DNA of 5,228 bases from positions 1 to 5,228 of the forward strand of contig CALDGV010000677.1 of the NCBI GenBank assembly GCA_937941745.1, read 5' to 3'. Source of the DNA: an uncultured Prosthecobacter sp. (lineage in GTDB: Bacteria > Verrucomicrobiota > Verrucomicrobiia > Verrucomicrobiales > Verrucomicrobiaceae). The translations under genes and the position numbers were made by a program. Position 1 is the stretch's first letter; each line of letters starts with the position of its first letter. The notes under the pieces are model-generated. The model saw nothing but the letters and a program-made list of their open reading frames with translations, was not told the origin of the DNA and did no database searches. Below, in pieces: positions 1 to 5,228 of the stretch.

Positions 1-1491
1 CAGGAACTGATAGGACATCGTACCCTCGGCCTTGATGGAGACCGGACGCGGAAGCTGAAAAACCGCATCCGGTTCGCCGAGAGCCCATTCTTCAGGACGA
101 TGCAGCTTGGCAGGTGCCTCGGTAGGGTCACCACGTGGGCGGTCGGGTGAATTCAACCAGGCGAGGAGTTCCGTTTTGGCCTGTTTGGAAAGCGAACCAT
201 CGTTGATCCAGGGAGTGTCGTGCCCATCGGCAGGTGCTGCGGCGAACCATGGCGGCATCGCGCCGCGCTCGACCTGCTTGCGGATCATTCCAGCATTCTC
301 GATGACATCCTCATAGGTTTCGAGGCTGAAGGGGCCAACCCCGCCCGCCCGATGGCATTCCACACAACTGGTCTGGAGAATTCTCTCGATCTGCCTGTGA
401 TAGGTCACCTGCAACTCGGTGGCTGCCACGCTGGCCTCAGGTTTGATATCCAGTGCACAGCCAGGGGCTGTGGTGGCAGCAATCACTGGCCTCTGACTCG
501 CCTTCAAACTGGCAATAGCGTTTCGCAGGTAGGTTTGAGATGGCTGCTCCTTGGCATAGCCGAGGCCATACTGGTCATTGATGGCACCTCGGTAGATCAA
601 GGTGCGGGCTGAATCGATCAAAAACACCTCGCAGGTAGTTTTGGCGGACAACGCGTTGGTCACTGTTGCCGACGTGTCGTGGACGACGGGTGATTCCAGT
701 CCGTGAGCTGAGGTGAATTTGCCAATATCCTCCTTGGTCTCCGCCGCAACGGGGCAGATAAGCAGCATTTCCAAATTCTGGGCTGTCGCTTCCTTTTCCA
801 ATCTGGCCAGTTCAGGTCCGAATTTGCCGCTGATCGGGCAACTGGCGCCAAAAAAGGCCAAAATGATGCCATCATGACCCTTCAGATGTTCGCTGAGTTT
901 CCTCTCCTTACCTGACAGATCGAGCATCCGCAGATCAGCCACAAGACGTCCCACTCCATGATCCGCCGCCTTCAGAACCCGAGGCTGCTCCTTCAGGTCT
1001 TCCTCGGCACCAATCGCCGTCTCTGCAGGCACTCCCGGAATGCTAGGCAGGCTCTCTCCAGCCTGCTTCATGCGGGTCACGACCGTGTCAGCCTCTTCAA
1101 AACTGACAAAGCTGTCCTTGTTCAGGTCAAGACGCTCGAGCCAGGAGCGGCGCGGCAGTTCGGCGACGTCCAGGCGACCATCCTGATTCTTATCAAGGAA
1201 ATCGAAAAGGCGGCGATCCCCAGGCTGGGCAGAGTTTTCACCAGGGGCATCTTCGCGGCGTCGCATTTGCGCCACGGCACGAACCGCTTCCGCCAAGGTC
1301 AGCCTGCCATTACCATCGAGATCCAGCCTGGGCAAAATGGGGGATGCCTGCATTTCATCGCCCGCGATTTCACCATCCTGATTCACATCAAAACCCTCGA
1401 ACTTGGCGCGCAGATCCGCAGTTTGGCCATGAAGCCAGAAAGCTGAACCAGCGGCGATGAGGAGAAGTGAACCCACAAGAAAGTGTTTCAT
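1..1491 (-). CDS. Secreted EF-hand / redoxin / cytochrome c protein, C-terminus cut by window edge
   Basis: The reading frame starts at ATG 1491 and stays open for 497 codons to base 1, so the C-terminus is missing. Residues 1-25 form a signal peptide: basic MKH, a hydrophobic stretch, then a likely cut near GQTA. Four EF-hand calcium loops follow at residues 35-46, 57-68, 100-111 and 122-133, with Asp/Asn at positions 1, 3 and 5 and Glu at 12. Residues about 180-330 are an AhpC/TSA-type redoxin with FFGASCPISGKF (Cys218); the CPxS form means no CxxC resolving cysteine. A GC pair of the type common after this redoxin lies at 344-345. A c-type heme site CVECH (376-380) follows, with MPPW at 412-415 a possible axial Met. 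The last residues (WALGEPDAVFQLP) resemble the linker into copper type II ascorbate-dependent monooxygenase domains in planctomycete and verrucomicrobial homologues; that domain is inferred, not seen. Likely periplasmic redox enzyme, substrate unknown. No Shine-Dalgarno sequence precedes the start. Confidence 0.85.
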   Translation of the reverse strand, partial: MKHFLVGSLLLIAAGSAFWLHGQTADLRAKFEGFDVNQDGEIAGDEMQASPILPRLDLDGNGRLTLAEAVRAVAQMRRREDAPGENSAQPGDRRLFDFLDKNQDGRLDVAELPRRSWLERLDLNKDSFVSFEEADTVVTRMKQAGESLPSIPGVPAETAIGAEEDLKEQPRVLKAADHGVGRLVADLRMLDLSGKERKLSEHLKGHDGIILAFFGASCPISGKFGPELARLEKEATAQNLEMLLICPVAAETKEDIGKFTSAHGLESPVVHDTSATVTNALSAKTTCEVFLIDSARTLIYRGAINDQYGLGYAKEQPSQTYLRNAIASLKASQRPVIAATTAPGCALDIKPEASVAATELQVTYHRQIERILQTSCVECHRAGGVGPFSLETYEDVIENAGMIRKQVERGAMPPWFAAAPADGHDTPWINDGSLSKQAKTELLAWLNSPDRPRGDPTEAPAKLHRPEEWALGEPDAVFQLPRPVSIKAEGTMSYQFL

Positions 1492-1580
1492 AAAGCAGCG
1501 ATGAGTGTGCCCGGGATGCTGGTTGTATGACAAGCGCGCGTCTAAGGCACATCCCCCGAACACCATCTCCGTCTAGTTGT

Positions 1581-1606
1581 TGCGCGGGAGAACGGCAGCC
1601 CGCGCA
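1581..1606. other. GC-rich inverted repeat between the small subunit gene and the redoxin gene
   Basis: TGCGCGGG (1581-1588) pairs perfectly with CCCGCGCA (1599-1606) around a 10-base loop. It lies 25 bases beyond the stop of the 51-codon gene and 90 bases before the next start. No T-run follows on either strand, so it is not a canonical intrinsic terminator. It may be a mRNA 3' stabilising hairpin or an inefficient terminator. The rest of 1492-1630 holds no convincing gene or promoter. Confidence 0.4.
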
Positions 1607-1630
1607 TCCAAGCCTTTCCGAAGCAGGTTT

Positions 1631-1786
1631 CTATTCGGGTTGATCCATGTCGGGCGTGTGCAGATTCACAGCGTGAACTTTGTCCACCTCATCCGGCGTG
1701 GTGAGAACCTTGCGGATGCACCAGCCAAACAGCAGGGTGACCGTGCCCACGGAAAGGAGCATGACGAGAAGGCCAGCGGTAGTCAT
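1631..1786 (-). CDS. MetS-type small subunit of NSS-family amino-acid transporter
   Basis: A 51-residue protein starts at ATG 1786 and ends at TAG 1631-1633. It begins MTTAGLLVMLLSVGTVTLLF, giving one membrane segment at about residues 3-23, then a basic WCIRK that fits the positive-inside rule, then a short polar acidic tail ending DMDQPE. It starts 20 bases after the stop of the LeuT-type symporter, on the same strand. This size, single-span topology and position match the small subunits that accompany some bacterial NSS transporters, such as MetS beside MetP of Corynebacterium glutamicum, where both are needed for methionine and alanine uptake. The assignment rests on context and topology; a short unrelated membrane peptide remains possible. 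The 20-base gap reads CCTCC on the coding strand, so there is no Shine-Dalgarno sequence, and translation may depend on the upstream gene. Confidence 0.75.
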   Translation of the reverse strand: MTTAGLLVMLLSVGTVTLLFGWCIRKVLTTPDEVDKVHAVNLHTPDMDQPE

Positions 1787-1806
1787 AACAGTAGCAGGAA
1801 GGAGGT

Positions 1807-3540
1807 TCAGTCATGCTTGGGCAGGCCTTTCTCAGCACGTGAGTAGGCCTTGCTGCGTGAAGTGATGAGGGCAAAAAAGACAAAGATGGCCAGCACCAGG
1901 GCGATGCTGAGCTGGGCAGCGAGGTTGGACTTGGTGCCGGCGAGATCCGTCACATAGCCCGAGACCGCTCCCACGGCCCCCGTGGCCAGATCAAAGCCGA
2001 AGATCTCCTTCAGCAGCCACATGGCAAAGATGCCGAGCAGGAAGGCCGGGCAGATCCACTTGATGATCGGTCGGAAAACCGAAGGCACCTTGAAGGCAGC
2101 ACCGCGATGCATTTCGTCAAACCCTCGGTCGATGCCCCAGACCCATCCAAAAACAATGATCTGAATCGTGGCGAGCAGGAAGATCAGGAAGGTGCCCACC
2201 CAGAAGTCGAGAGTGTCGAGCGCCTTCAGATCCGCCGTGAAGTAGAGTACGAATCCCGTGCCAAAGGTCGTCAGCATGCCAAGGATGGCGACGGAAACCT
2301 TGCGCCCCACCCCAAGGGACTCCTCCACAAAGGCGATCCCGGGCTGGAGCATGGAGATCGAGCTCGTCACAGCGGCCAGAAACAGCATGAAGAAGAAAGC
2401 ACCGCCGAAAAAGGCTCCCGCAGGCATCTTCGAGAACACCAGGGGCAGGACCTTGAAGCCAAGGCCGACACCAGCCTGCCCAGCGATGCCCGCCACCCCC
2501 AGGAAAGCCACTGCTGCAGGAATGGTGATCAGTCCTCCCAGGGCCACCTCGCAGAACTCGTTGGCACTGCTGGCCGTAAGTCCACTGAGCACCACATCAT
2601 CCTTGGGCTTCATGTAGCTGGCATAAACGATGATGACCCCAAAACCGACGGACAGACTGAAGAAGATCTGTCCTGCTGCCGCCAACCAGAGGCTGGGATT
2701 CCAAAGCTGACTCCAGGGCGAGATCGTGACCAGCTTCAGCGCTCCTGCACTGGCAGCCACTTCCTTCTCCGCCTCGGCAATGGCCGCCGCACCTACGATC
2801 TCGCGAGGCTTGTCTTCCGGCCCCGGCACCGTCTTCACCACCTGCACCTTGCTGGGATTCCACATGTAGCCCAGGCCATTCACCACATTGTCATGAGGCT
2901 TGGCTGCATCAGGCGCTCCGAGTGTCATCACGCGGGCCAGCACCACCAGCGCCAGCACGATGAGCAGTGGCATCCCGATGTTGCACATCTTCTCGATGCC
3001 GCCGGAAAGGCCGCGATAGATGAGGTAGAAATTGAAGACGAAGACTGCCAGCAGCCAGGGCAGCGCCTTGTCCACACCGAAGGCCATGGCCGAGGCATCT
3101 GCACCCGCGCCCACAAAACCTGCAAAGTAGCCCACCGTTTCCGTGGCGTCCTTGAAATGCATCTGGCCCGTCCAAAAGTTGACTGCGTAGCCAATGCACC
3201 AAGCCTCGATCATCACATAATACATGTAGATCACCACCGGCACGATGACGCCAATGATGCCGGCAAACTTCGCCCAGCGGCTGCGGACGATGACCGCGAA
3301 AGCTCCCGGGGCGGAGTTGTAGCCCAGGCTGCCAGCGTAGCGCCCCATGGCCCATTCCGCCCAGCCGATGGGCAGGCCGATGATCAAAAAAGAGATGGCA
3401 TAGGCCAGCATAAAGGCCCCGCCGCCATACTGCGCCGCCAGTCCGGGAAACCGCAGGAAATTACCCAATCCCACCGCGCTGCCAGCGACGGCCATGATGA
3501 CTCCAAGACGTGATCCCCAGGCTTCTTTCTTTTGTGACAT
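1807..3540 (-). CDS. Sodium-dependent amino-acid symporter, NSS/SLC6 family (LeuT/MetP type)
   Basis: This 577-residue, roughly 12-span inner-membrane symporter couples Na+ entry to uptake of an amino acid. It aligns with LeuT from the first residue, so N-terminal numbering is the same and supports ATG 3540. Sodium-site residues present are G20, A22, V23, N27, S295 (LeuT T254), N327 (N286), A389 (A351), T392 (T354) and S393 (S355). Substrate-pocket residues are I104, Y108, F294, S297, F300, S396 and M397, pointing to a small neutral or hydrophobic substrate. The outer gate R30-D445 is kept; the inner pair is K5-E407 instead of Arg-Asp. E331 sits at LeuT E290, the residue linked to chloride-independent transport. 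About 45 extra residues lie in extracellular loop 3 (about 231-275). The MetS-like gene follows after 20 bases, and the rhomboid-like gene ends 48 bases upstream. The exact substrate cannot be read from the sequence. An AGGA lies only one base before ATG, too close for a normal ribosome site. Confidence 0.95.
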   Translation of the reverse strand: MSQKKEAWGSRLGVIMAVAGSAVGLGNFLRFPGLAAQYGGGAFMLAYAISFLIIGLPIGWAEWAMGRYAGSLGYNSAPGAFAVIVRSRWAKFAGIIGVIVPVVIYMYYVMIEAWCIGYAVNFWTGQMHFKDATETVGYFAGFVGAGADASAMAFGVDKALPWLLAVFVFNFYLIYRGLSGGIEKMCNIGMPLLIVLALVVLARVMTLGAPDAAKPHDNVVNGLGYMWNPSKVQVVKTVPGPEDKPREIVGAAAIAEAEKEVAASAGALKLVTISPWSQLWNPSLWLAAAGQIFFSLSVGFGVIIVYASYMKPKDDVVLSGLTASSANEFCEVALGGLITIPAAVAFLGVAGIAGQAGVGLGFKVLPLVFSKMPAGAFFGGAFFFMLFLAAVTSSISMLQPGIAFVEESLGVGRKVSVAILGMLTTFGTGFVLYFTADLKALDTLDFWVGTFLIFLLATIQIIVFGWVWGIDRGFDEMHRGAAFKVPSVFRPIIKWICPAFLLGIFAMWLLKEIFGFDLATGAVGAVSGYVTDLAGTKSNLAAQLSIALVLAIFVFFALITSRSKAYSRAEKGLPKHD

Positions 3541-3588
3541 ATCCTGTCAGCCTAGAAAGAAGCATGCCGCCGGACAAGAGCCAAAAGA

Positions 3589-4365
3589 TCAGACTTTCCT
3601 GCAGTCAGAGCAGACCTCGTCTCCGGCATCATTCACGCGGAAATCGAGGGCGGGATCATCCACTTCCGTCTTCCCGCACAACGCGCATTGATGAAAGAAG
3701 GCTGCAGCGGACGCTCCTGACTCCTGGAAGCGTGCCCGACGCTCAGCCACCTGAACATGGCGCAGGCGGTCCTGGAAGAATCCCGGACCGAAAGTGATGA
3801 GAAAATTCAAATGCGCGCAGAACACCAGCCAGAAGGCGGAGGGCGAACCCAGCAAAAACAACACGGTGAACACCACATCCAGCCAGGCAATCCATTTGAT
3901 CTTCACCGGCAGGATCAGGAAAAGCAGGATTTCTTCATTCGGATAGAGCACCGCAAAGGCCAGCAGCAGGCTTTGAAACAGAAACATGCCTGTGGCTGAA
4001 TAGCCAAAGACCAGCGAGCCCAGCGCCAGAGCCAGCATGCCACCCACGAAATAAAGCGTCGCCCGGAAAGGTCCCCAAGCCTGCTCCAGCCCACGGCCTA
4101 GCCAGCTCAGGAACAGGGCACCTAAGATCATGAAAAGCACGTTCTCCGATCCCGGCACAAAGATGTAGGTCAGCAAACGCCAGACCTGCCCTTGCAGGAC
4201 ACGCTCAGCATCCAGCACCAGGAAATCCTGATACTGGGCCCGCGCCTCCTGTGACATCATGACAAAGATGAAGAAAGTCAGCACCTGCAGTCCGGCGACG
4301 AAGGAAACCATGCCAGGAATCGCCAGTCGTCCGAAACGGGCTTCAAGTTGATCGAGAAATCTCAT
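3589..4365 (-). CDS. Rhomboid-like membrane protein with C-terminal zinc ribbon, probably not a Ser protease
   Basis: From ATG 4365 this encodes 258 residues. MRFLDQLEARFGRLAIPG is an opening I associate with verrucomicrobial and planctomycete rhomboid-like proteins. Upstream in-frame starts exist at ATG 4419 (18 extra residues) and TTG 4434. About six hydrophobic spans follow. Rhomboid landmarks are VWRLLTYIFVP (61-71), LFLSWLGRGLEQAWG (84-98), a helix at SATGMFLF (123-130), LAFAVLYPNEEILLF (135-149) and CAHLNFL (183-189). In active rhomboids the fourth helix holds GxSG with the catalytic Ser, and a later helix holds the His. Here the aligned stretch is SATG, so Thr125 replaces Ser while His185 is kept, which suggests a pseudoprotease or an altered nucleophile. 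The soluble tail has C227-x2-C230 and C252-x2-C255, a likely zinc ribbon, in a VDDPALDFRV context. Substrate and role are unknown. It may be co-transcribed with the symporter 48 bases downstream. Confidence 0.78.
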   Translation of the reverse strand: MRFLDQLEARFGRLAIPGMVSFVAGLQVLTFFIFVMMSQEARAQYQDFLVLDAERVLQGQVWRLLTYIFVPGSENVLFMILGALFLSWLGRGLEQAWGPFRATLYFVGGMLALALGSLVFGYSATGMFLFQSLLLAFAVLYPNEEILLFLILPVKIKWIAWLDVVFTVLFLLGSPSAFWLVFCAHLNFLITFGPGFFQDRLRHVQVAERRARFQESGASAAAFFHQCALCGKTEVDDPALDFRVNDAGDEVCSDCRKV

Positions 4366-4420
4366 AGAGGGGCAGGCAGGAAACGCAGCAGCAGTTCCGG
4401 CGGAGTCAGTGAACCGCATT

Positions 4421-4426
4421 CCTCCT
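4421..4426 (-). promoter_or_regulatory. Shine-Dalgarno-like AGGAGG bearing on the rhomboid-like start
   Basis: The coding strand reads AGGAGG, one base, then ATG at 4419. The motif is a perfect anti-16S match, but one base of spacing is too short for ordinary initiation. The start preferred on protein similarity is ATG 4365, 55 bases further on, with no such motif before it. It is recorded because it is the only full AGGAGG near any start in the window. Confidence 0.3.
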
Positions 4427-4434
4427 GGTGGCAA

Positions 4435-4457
4435 GGCGTTCCACCATGAGGAACGCC
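4435..4457. repeat. Perfect 8-bp inverted repeat in the leader of the rhomboid-like gene
   Basis: GGCGTTCC (4435-4442) and GGAACGCC (4450-4457) pair perfectly around a 7-base loop. The element begins three bases past the T-tract of the preceding terminator and ends eight bases before AGGAGG. In minus-strand RNA no T-run follows it. In plus-strand RNA it is followed by GAT and seven A, not T. It could be an operator or an mRNA leader hairpin; no regulator is identifiable. Confidence 0.4.
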
Positions 4458-4460
4458 GAT

Positions 4461-4493
4461 AAAAAAACCTGCCGCCCGTGAAGGCGGCAGGTT
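4461..4493 (-). terminator. Intrinsic terminator of the RRM gene
   Basis: On the minus strand AACCTGCCGCC (4493-4483) pairs perfectly over 11 bases with GGCGGCAGGTT (4476-4466) around a 6-base loop. The T-run encoded at 4467-4461 follows, its first two T forming the base of the stem. The hairpin lies 27 bases past the stop at 4521. Stem strength, T-tract and position make this a textbook Rho-independent terminator for the RNA-binding protein gene. It separates that gene from the rhomboid-like and transporter genes. Confidence 0.9.
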
Positions 4494-4520
4494 GGAGTGA
4501 AAAGAACGGGTCAGCAGGGA

Positions 4521-5141
4521 TCAGGCTGCGGCCGGTTCGGCAGCTTCCTGTTCACCTTCTTCGTCACGACGGTCGCGATCTCCGCTGGAGATGGGCTTGG
4601 CACCGCTGAGTTGCAGCGGGCGGCCCATGAATTCCTTGCCGTGAAGTTCGCTCACGGCGCGACGCGCCTCGTCCACGGAGGCCATGGTCACAAAAGCGAA
4701 TCCTTTGGAACGCTGAGTGCGGCTGTTCACCACCACTTCTGCGTTGCGGACGCTGCCCACGCCATTGAAGAGCTCGAACAAGTCGCTCTCAGTGGCGTCG
4801 TAGGACAGGTTGCCGACATAAAGGCGCTCGGTCGTGATTTCCGTGCTCGATGGAGCAGGGCTTTCGCGGCGCGGACGAGGCTCGCGAGGAGGACGGGGGG
4901 AGGCAGGCTTGCCGCTGTTCGAGGCAGCCTGAGGCGCTGAACTGAGACGGGGAGCCACGGAGGGCAGCTGCGACGGCTTGCCAAGCAGGCCGAACGTGAT
5001 GGCACTCAGGAATTTCTGAAAACCAGTCTGCTCGATGCTCGCGCCGCGAGGGGAACTGGAACGTGGGCCACTGCTCTGGCTGCCTCCACTGCGGGGGCGG
5101 CGGCGACGGCGGCGGTTTCCTTGATAAGAATTGTCTGACAT
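4521..5141 (-). CDS. RNA-binding protein with one C-terminal RRM and basic N-terminus
   Basis: This 206-residue cytoplasmic protein starts at ATG 5141 and ends at TGA 4521-4523. Residues 1-35 are low-complexity and basic (six consecutive Arg at 10-15, then Ser/Gly/Pro). A short hydrophobic patch, FQKFLSAITFGLLGKP, spans 41-56. Residues 60-104 are a Pro/Arg/Ser-rich linker. One RNA recognition motif spans about 106-181. Its RNP2 is LYVGNL (107-112) and RNP1 is KGFAFVTM (146-153), with the RNA-stacking aromatics Tyr108, Phe148 and Phe150 all present. The tail (186-206) is charged, then Ala/Glu-rich. The RRM fold and RNA binding are well supported; the target is unknown. Similar bacterial RRM proteins in cyanobacteria are linked to stress and cold responses, which is only an analogy here. 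A strong terminator follows, so this looks like a single-gene unit. The start is preceded by C-tracts and no Shine-Dalgarno sequence. Confidence 0.92.
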   Translation of the reverse strand: MSDNSYQGNRRRRRRPRSGGSQSSGPRSSSPRGASIEQTGFQKFLSAITFGLLGKPSQLPSVAPRLSSAPQAASNSGKPASPRPPREPRPRRESPAPSSTEITTERLYVGNLSYDATESDLFELFNGVGSVRNAEVVVNSRTQRSKGFAFVTMASVDEARRAVSELHGKEFMGRPLQLSGAKPISSGDRDRRDEEGEQEAAEPAAA

Positions 5142-5169
5142 GGGGTGGGGTATCTAGGGTGCTGTGGGG
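5142..5169 (+). other. G-quadruplex-type motif abutting the RRM start codon
   Basis: Four G-runs lie on the plus strand at 5142-5145, 5147-5150, 5157-5159 and 5166-5169, with loops of 1, 6 and 6 bases. This fits the G3+N1-7 pattern. Plus is the template strand of the RRM gene, so its mRNA leader is C-rich right up to ATG. Folding in the cell is not shown. No convincing -35/-10 pair was found in the remaining bases to 5228. Confidence 0.4.
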
Positions 5170-5228
5170 TTGGAGGCACCACGCCAAGGGGCATGCGGAG
5201 GGCTGGTGGCTGGGATGCTGTCTGATCC

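Noticed and set aside
220..612. 130-codon plus-strand open frame near the window start
   Set aside because: It is the shadow of the redoxin/cytochrome c segment containing CVECH on the minus strand.
958..1446. 162-codon plus-strand open frame opposite the EF-hand region
   Set aside because: The opposite strand has four EF-hand loops and a signal peptide in frame. The plus frame has no recognisable features.
1524..1534. Small palindrome TTGTATGACAA upstream of the redoxin gene
   Set aside because: Four-base arms around three bases are expected by chance and there is no second copy or promoter context.
2107..3513. Long open frame of 468 codons on the plus strand, antisense to the symporter
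   Set aside because: The translation is rich in His, Gln, Arg and Asp with no domain or membrane pattern. It mirrors a strongly supported LeuT-type gene and is explained by codon bias of the GC-rich coding strand.
3541..3588. Weak promoter-like pair (TTGTCC, 17 bases, TAGGCT) before the symporter
   Set aside because: The -10 matches the consensus at only three of six positions and the gap to the upstream gene is short. Co-transcription is equally likely, so no promoter is called.
5048..5116. GGC/GGCGGCG-type repetitive stretch at the 5' end of the RRM gene
   Set aside because: It is explained by codons for the Arg, Gly and Ser-rich low-complexity N-terminus, not by an independent repeat element.

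Overview
The window carries five protein genes, all on the minus strand, so it is best read from base 5228 down to base 1. It is GC-rich. The gene repertoire points to the Planctomycetota-Verrucomicrobiota group, most likely a Verrucomicrobiota (Prosthecobacter-like) bacterium. The evidence is an Arg-rich bacterial RRM protein, a rhomboid-like protein with a C-terminal zinc ribbon, and a secreted EF-hand/redoxin/cytochrome c protein. The taxonomic placement is inferred from gene families, not from a marker gene.

Layout in transcription order. (1) 5141-4521: small RNA-binding protein with a basic low-complexity N-terminus and one RRM. Its start codon abuts a run of C-tracts, which is a G-quadruplex pattern on the other strand. 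(2) 4493-4461: a strong intrinsic terminator that closes this unit. It is followed at once by a second, T-tract-less inverted repeat at 4457-4435. (3) 4365-3589: rhomboid-fold membrane protein that keeps the His but has Thr where the catalytic Ser should be, and ends in a Cys4 zinc ribbon. (4) 3540-1807: LeuT-type neurotransmitter:sodium symporter (NSS) with nearly all LeuT sodium-site and gate residues recognisable. (5) 1786-1631: a 51-residue single-span protein 20 bases after the symporter, read as its MetS-type small subunit. (6) a GC hairpin at 1606-1581. (7) 1491 to the window edge: secreted protein with four EF-hands, a redoxin domain and a c-type heme motif, cut off just where a copper type II monooxygenase region would be expected.

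The symporter and small subunit form one clear functional unit, Na+-driven uptake of a small neutral or hydrophobic amino acid. The rhomboid-like gene lies only 48 bases upstream with no terminator between, so it may share the transcript. The RRM gene is separated by its terminator and the EF-hand/redoxin gene by a hairpin and about 140 bases, so both are probably independent units. No mobile element, tRNA, rRNA or CRISPR array was seen. Nothing here is clearly a wholly new system. The most unusual items are the multi-domain secreted redox protein, the pseudo-rhomboid and the tiny transporter subunit.
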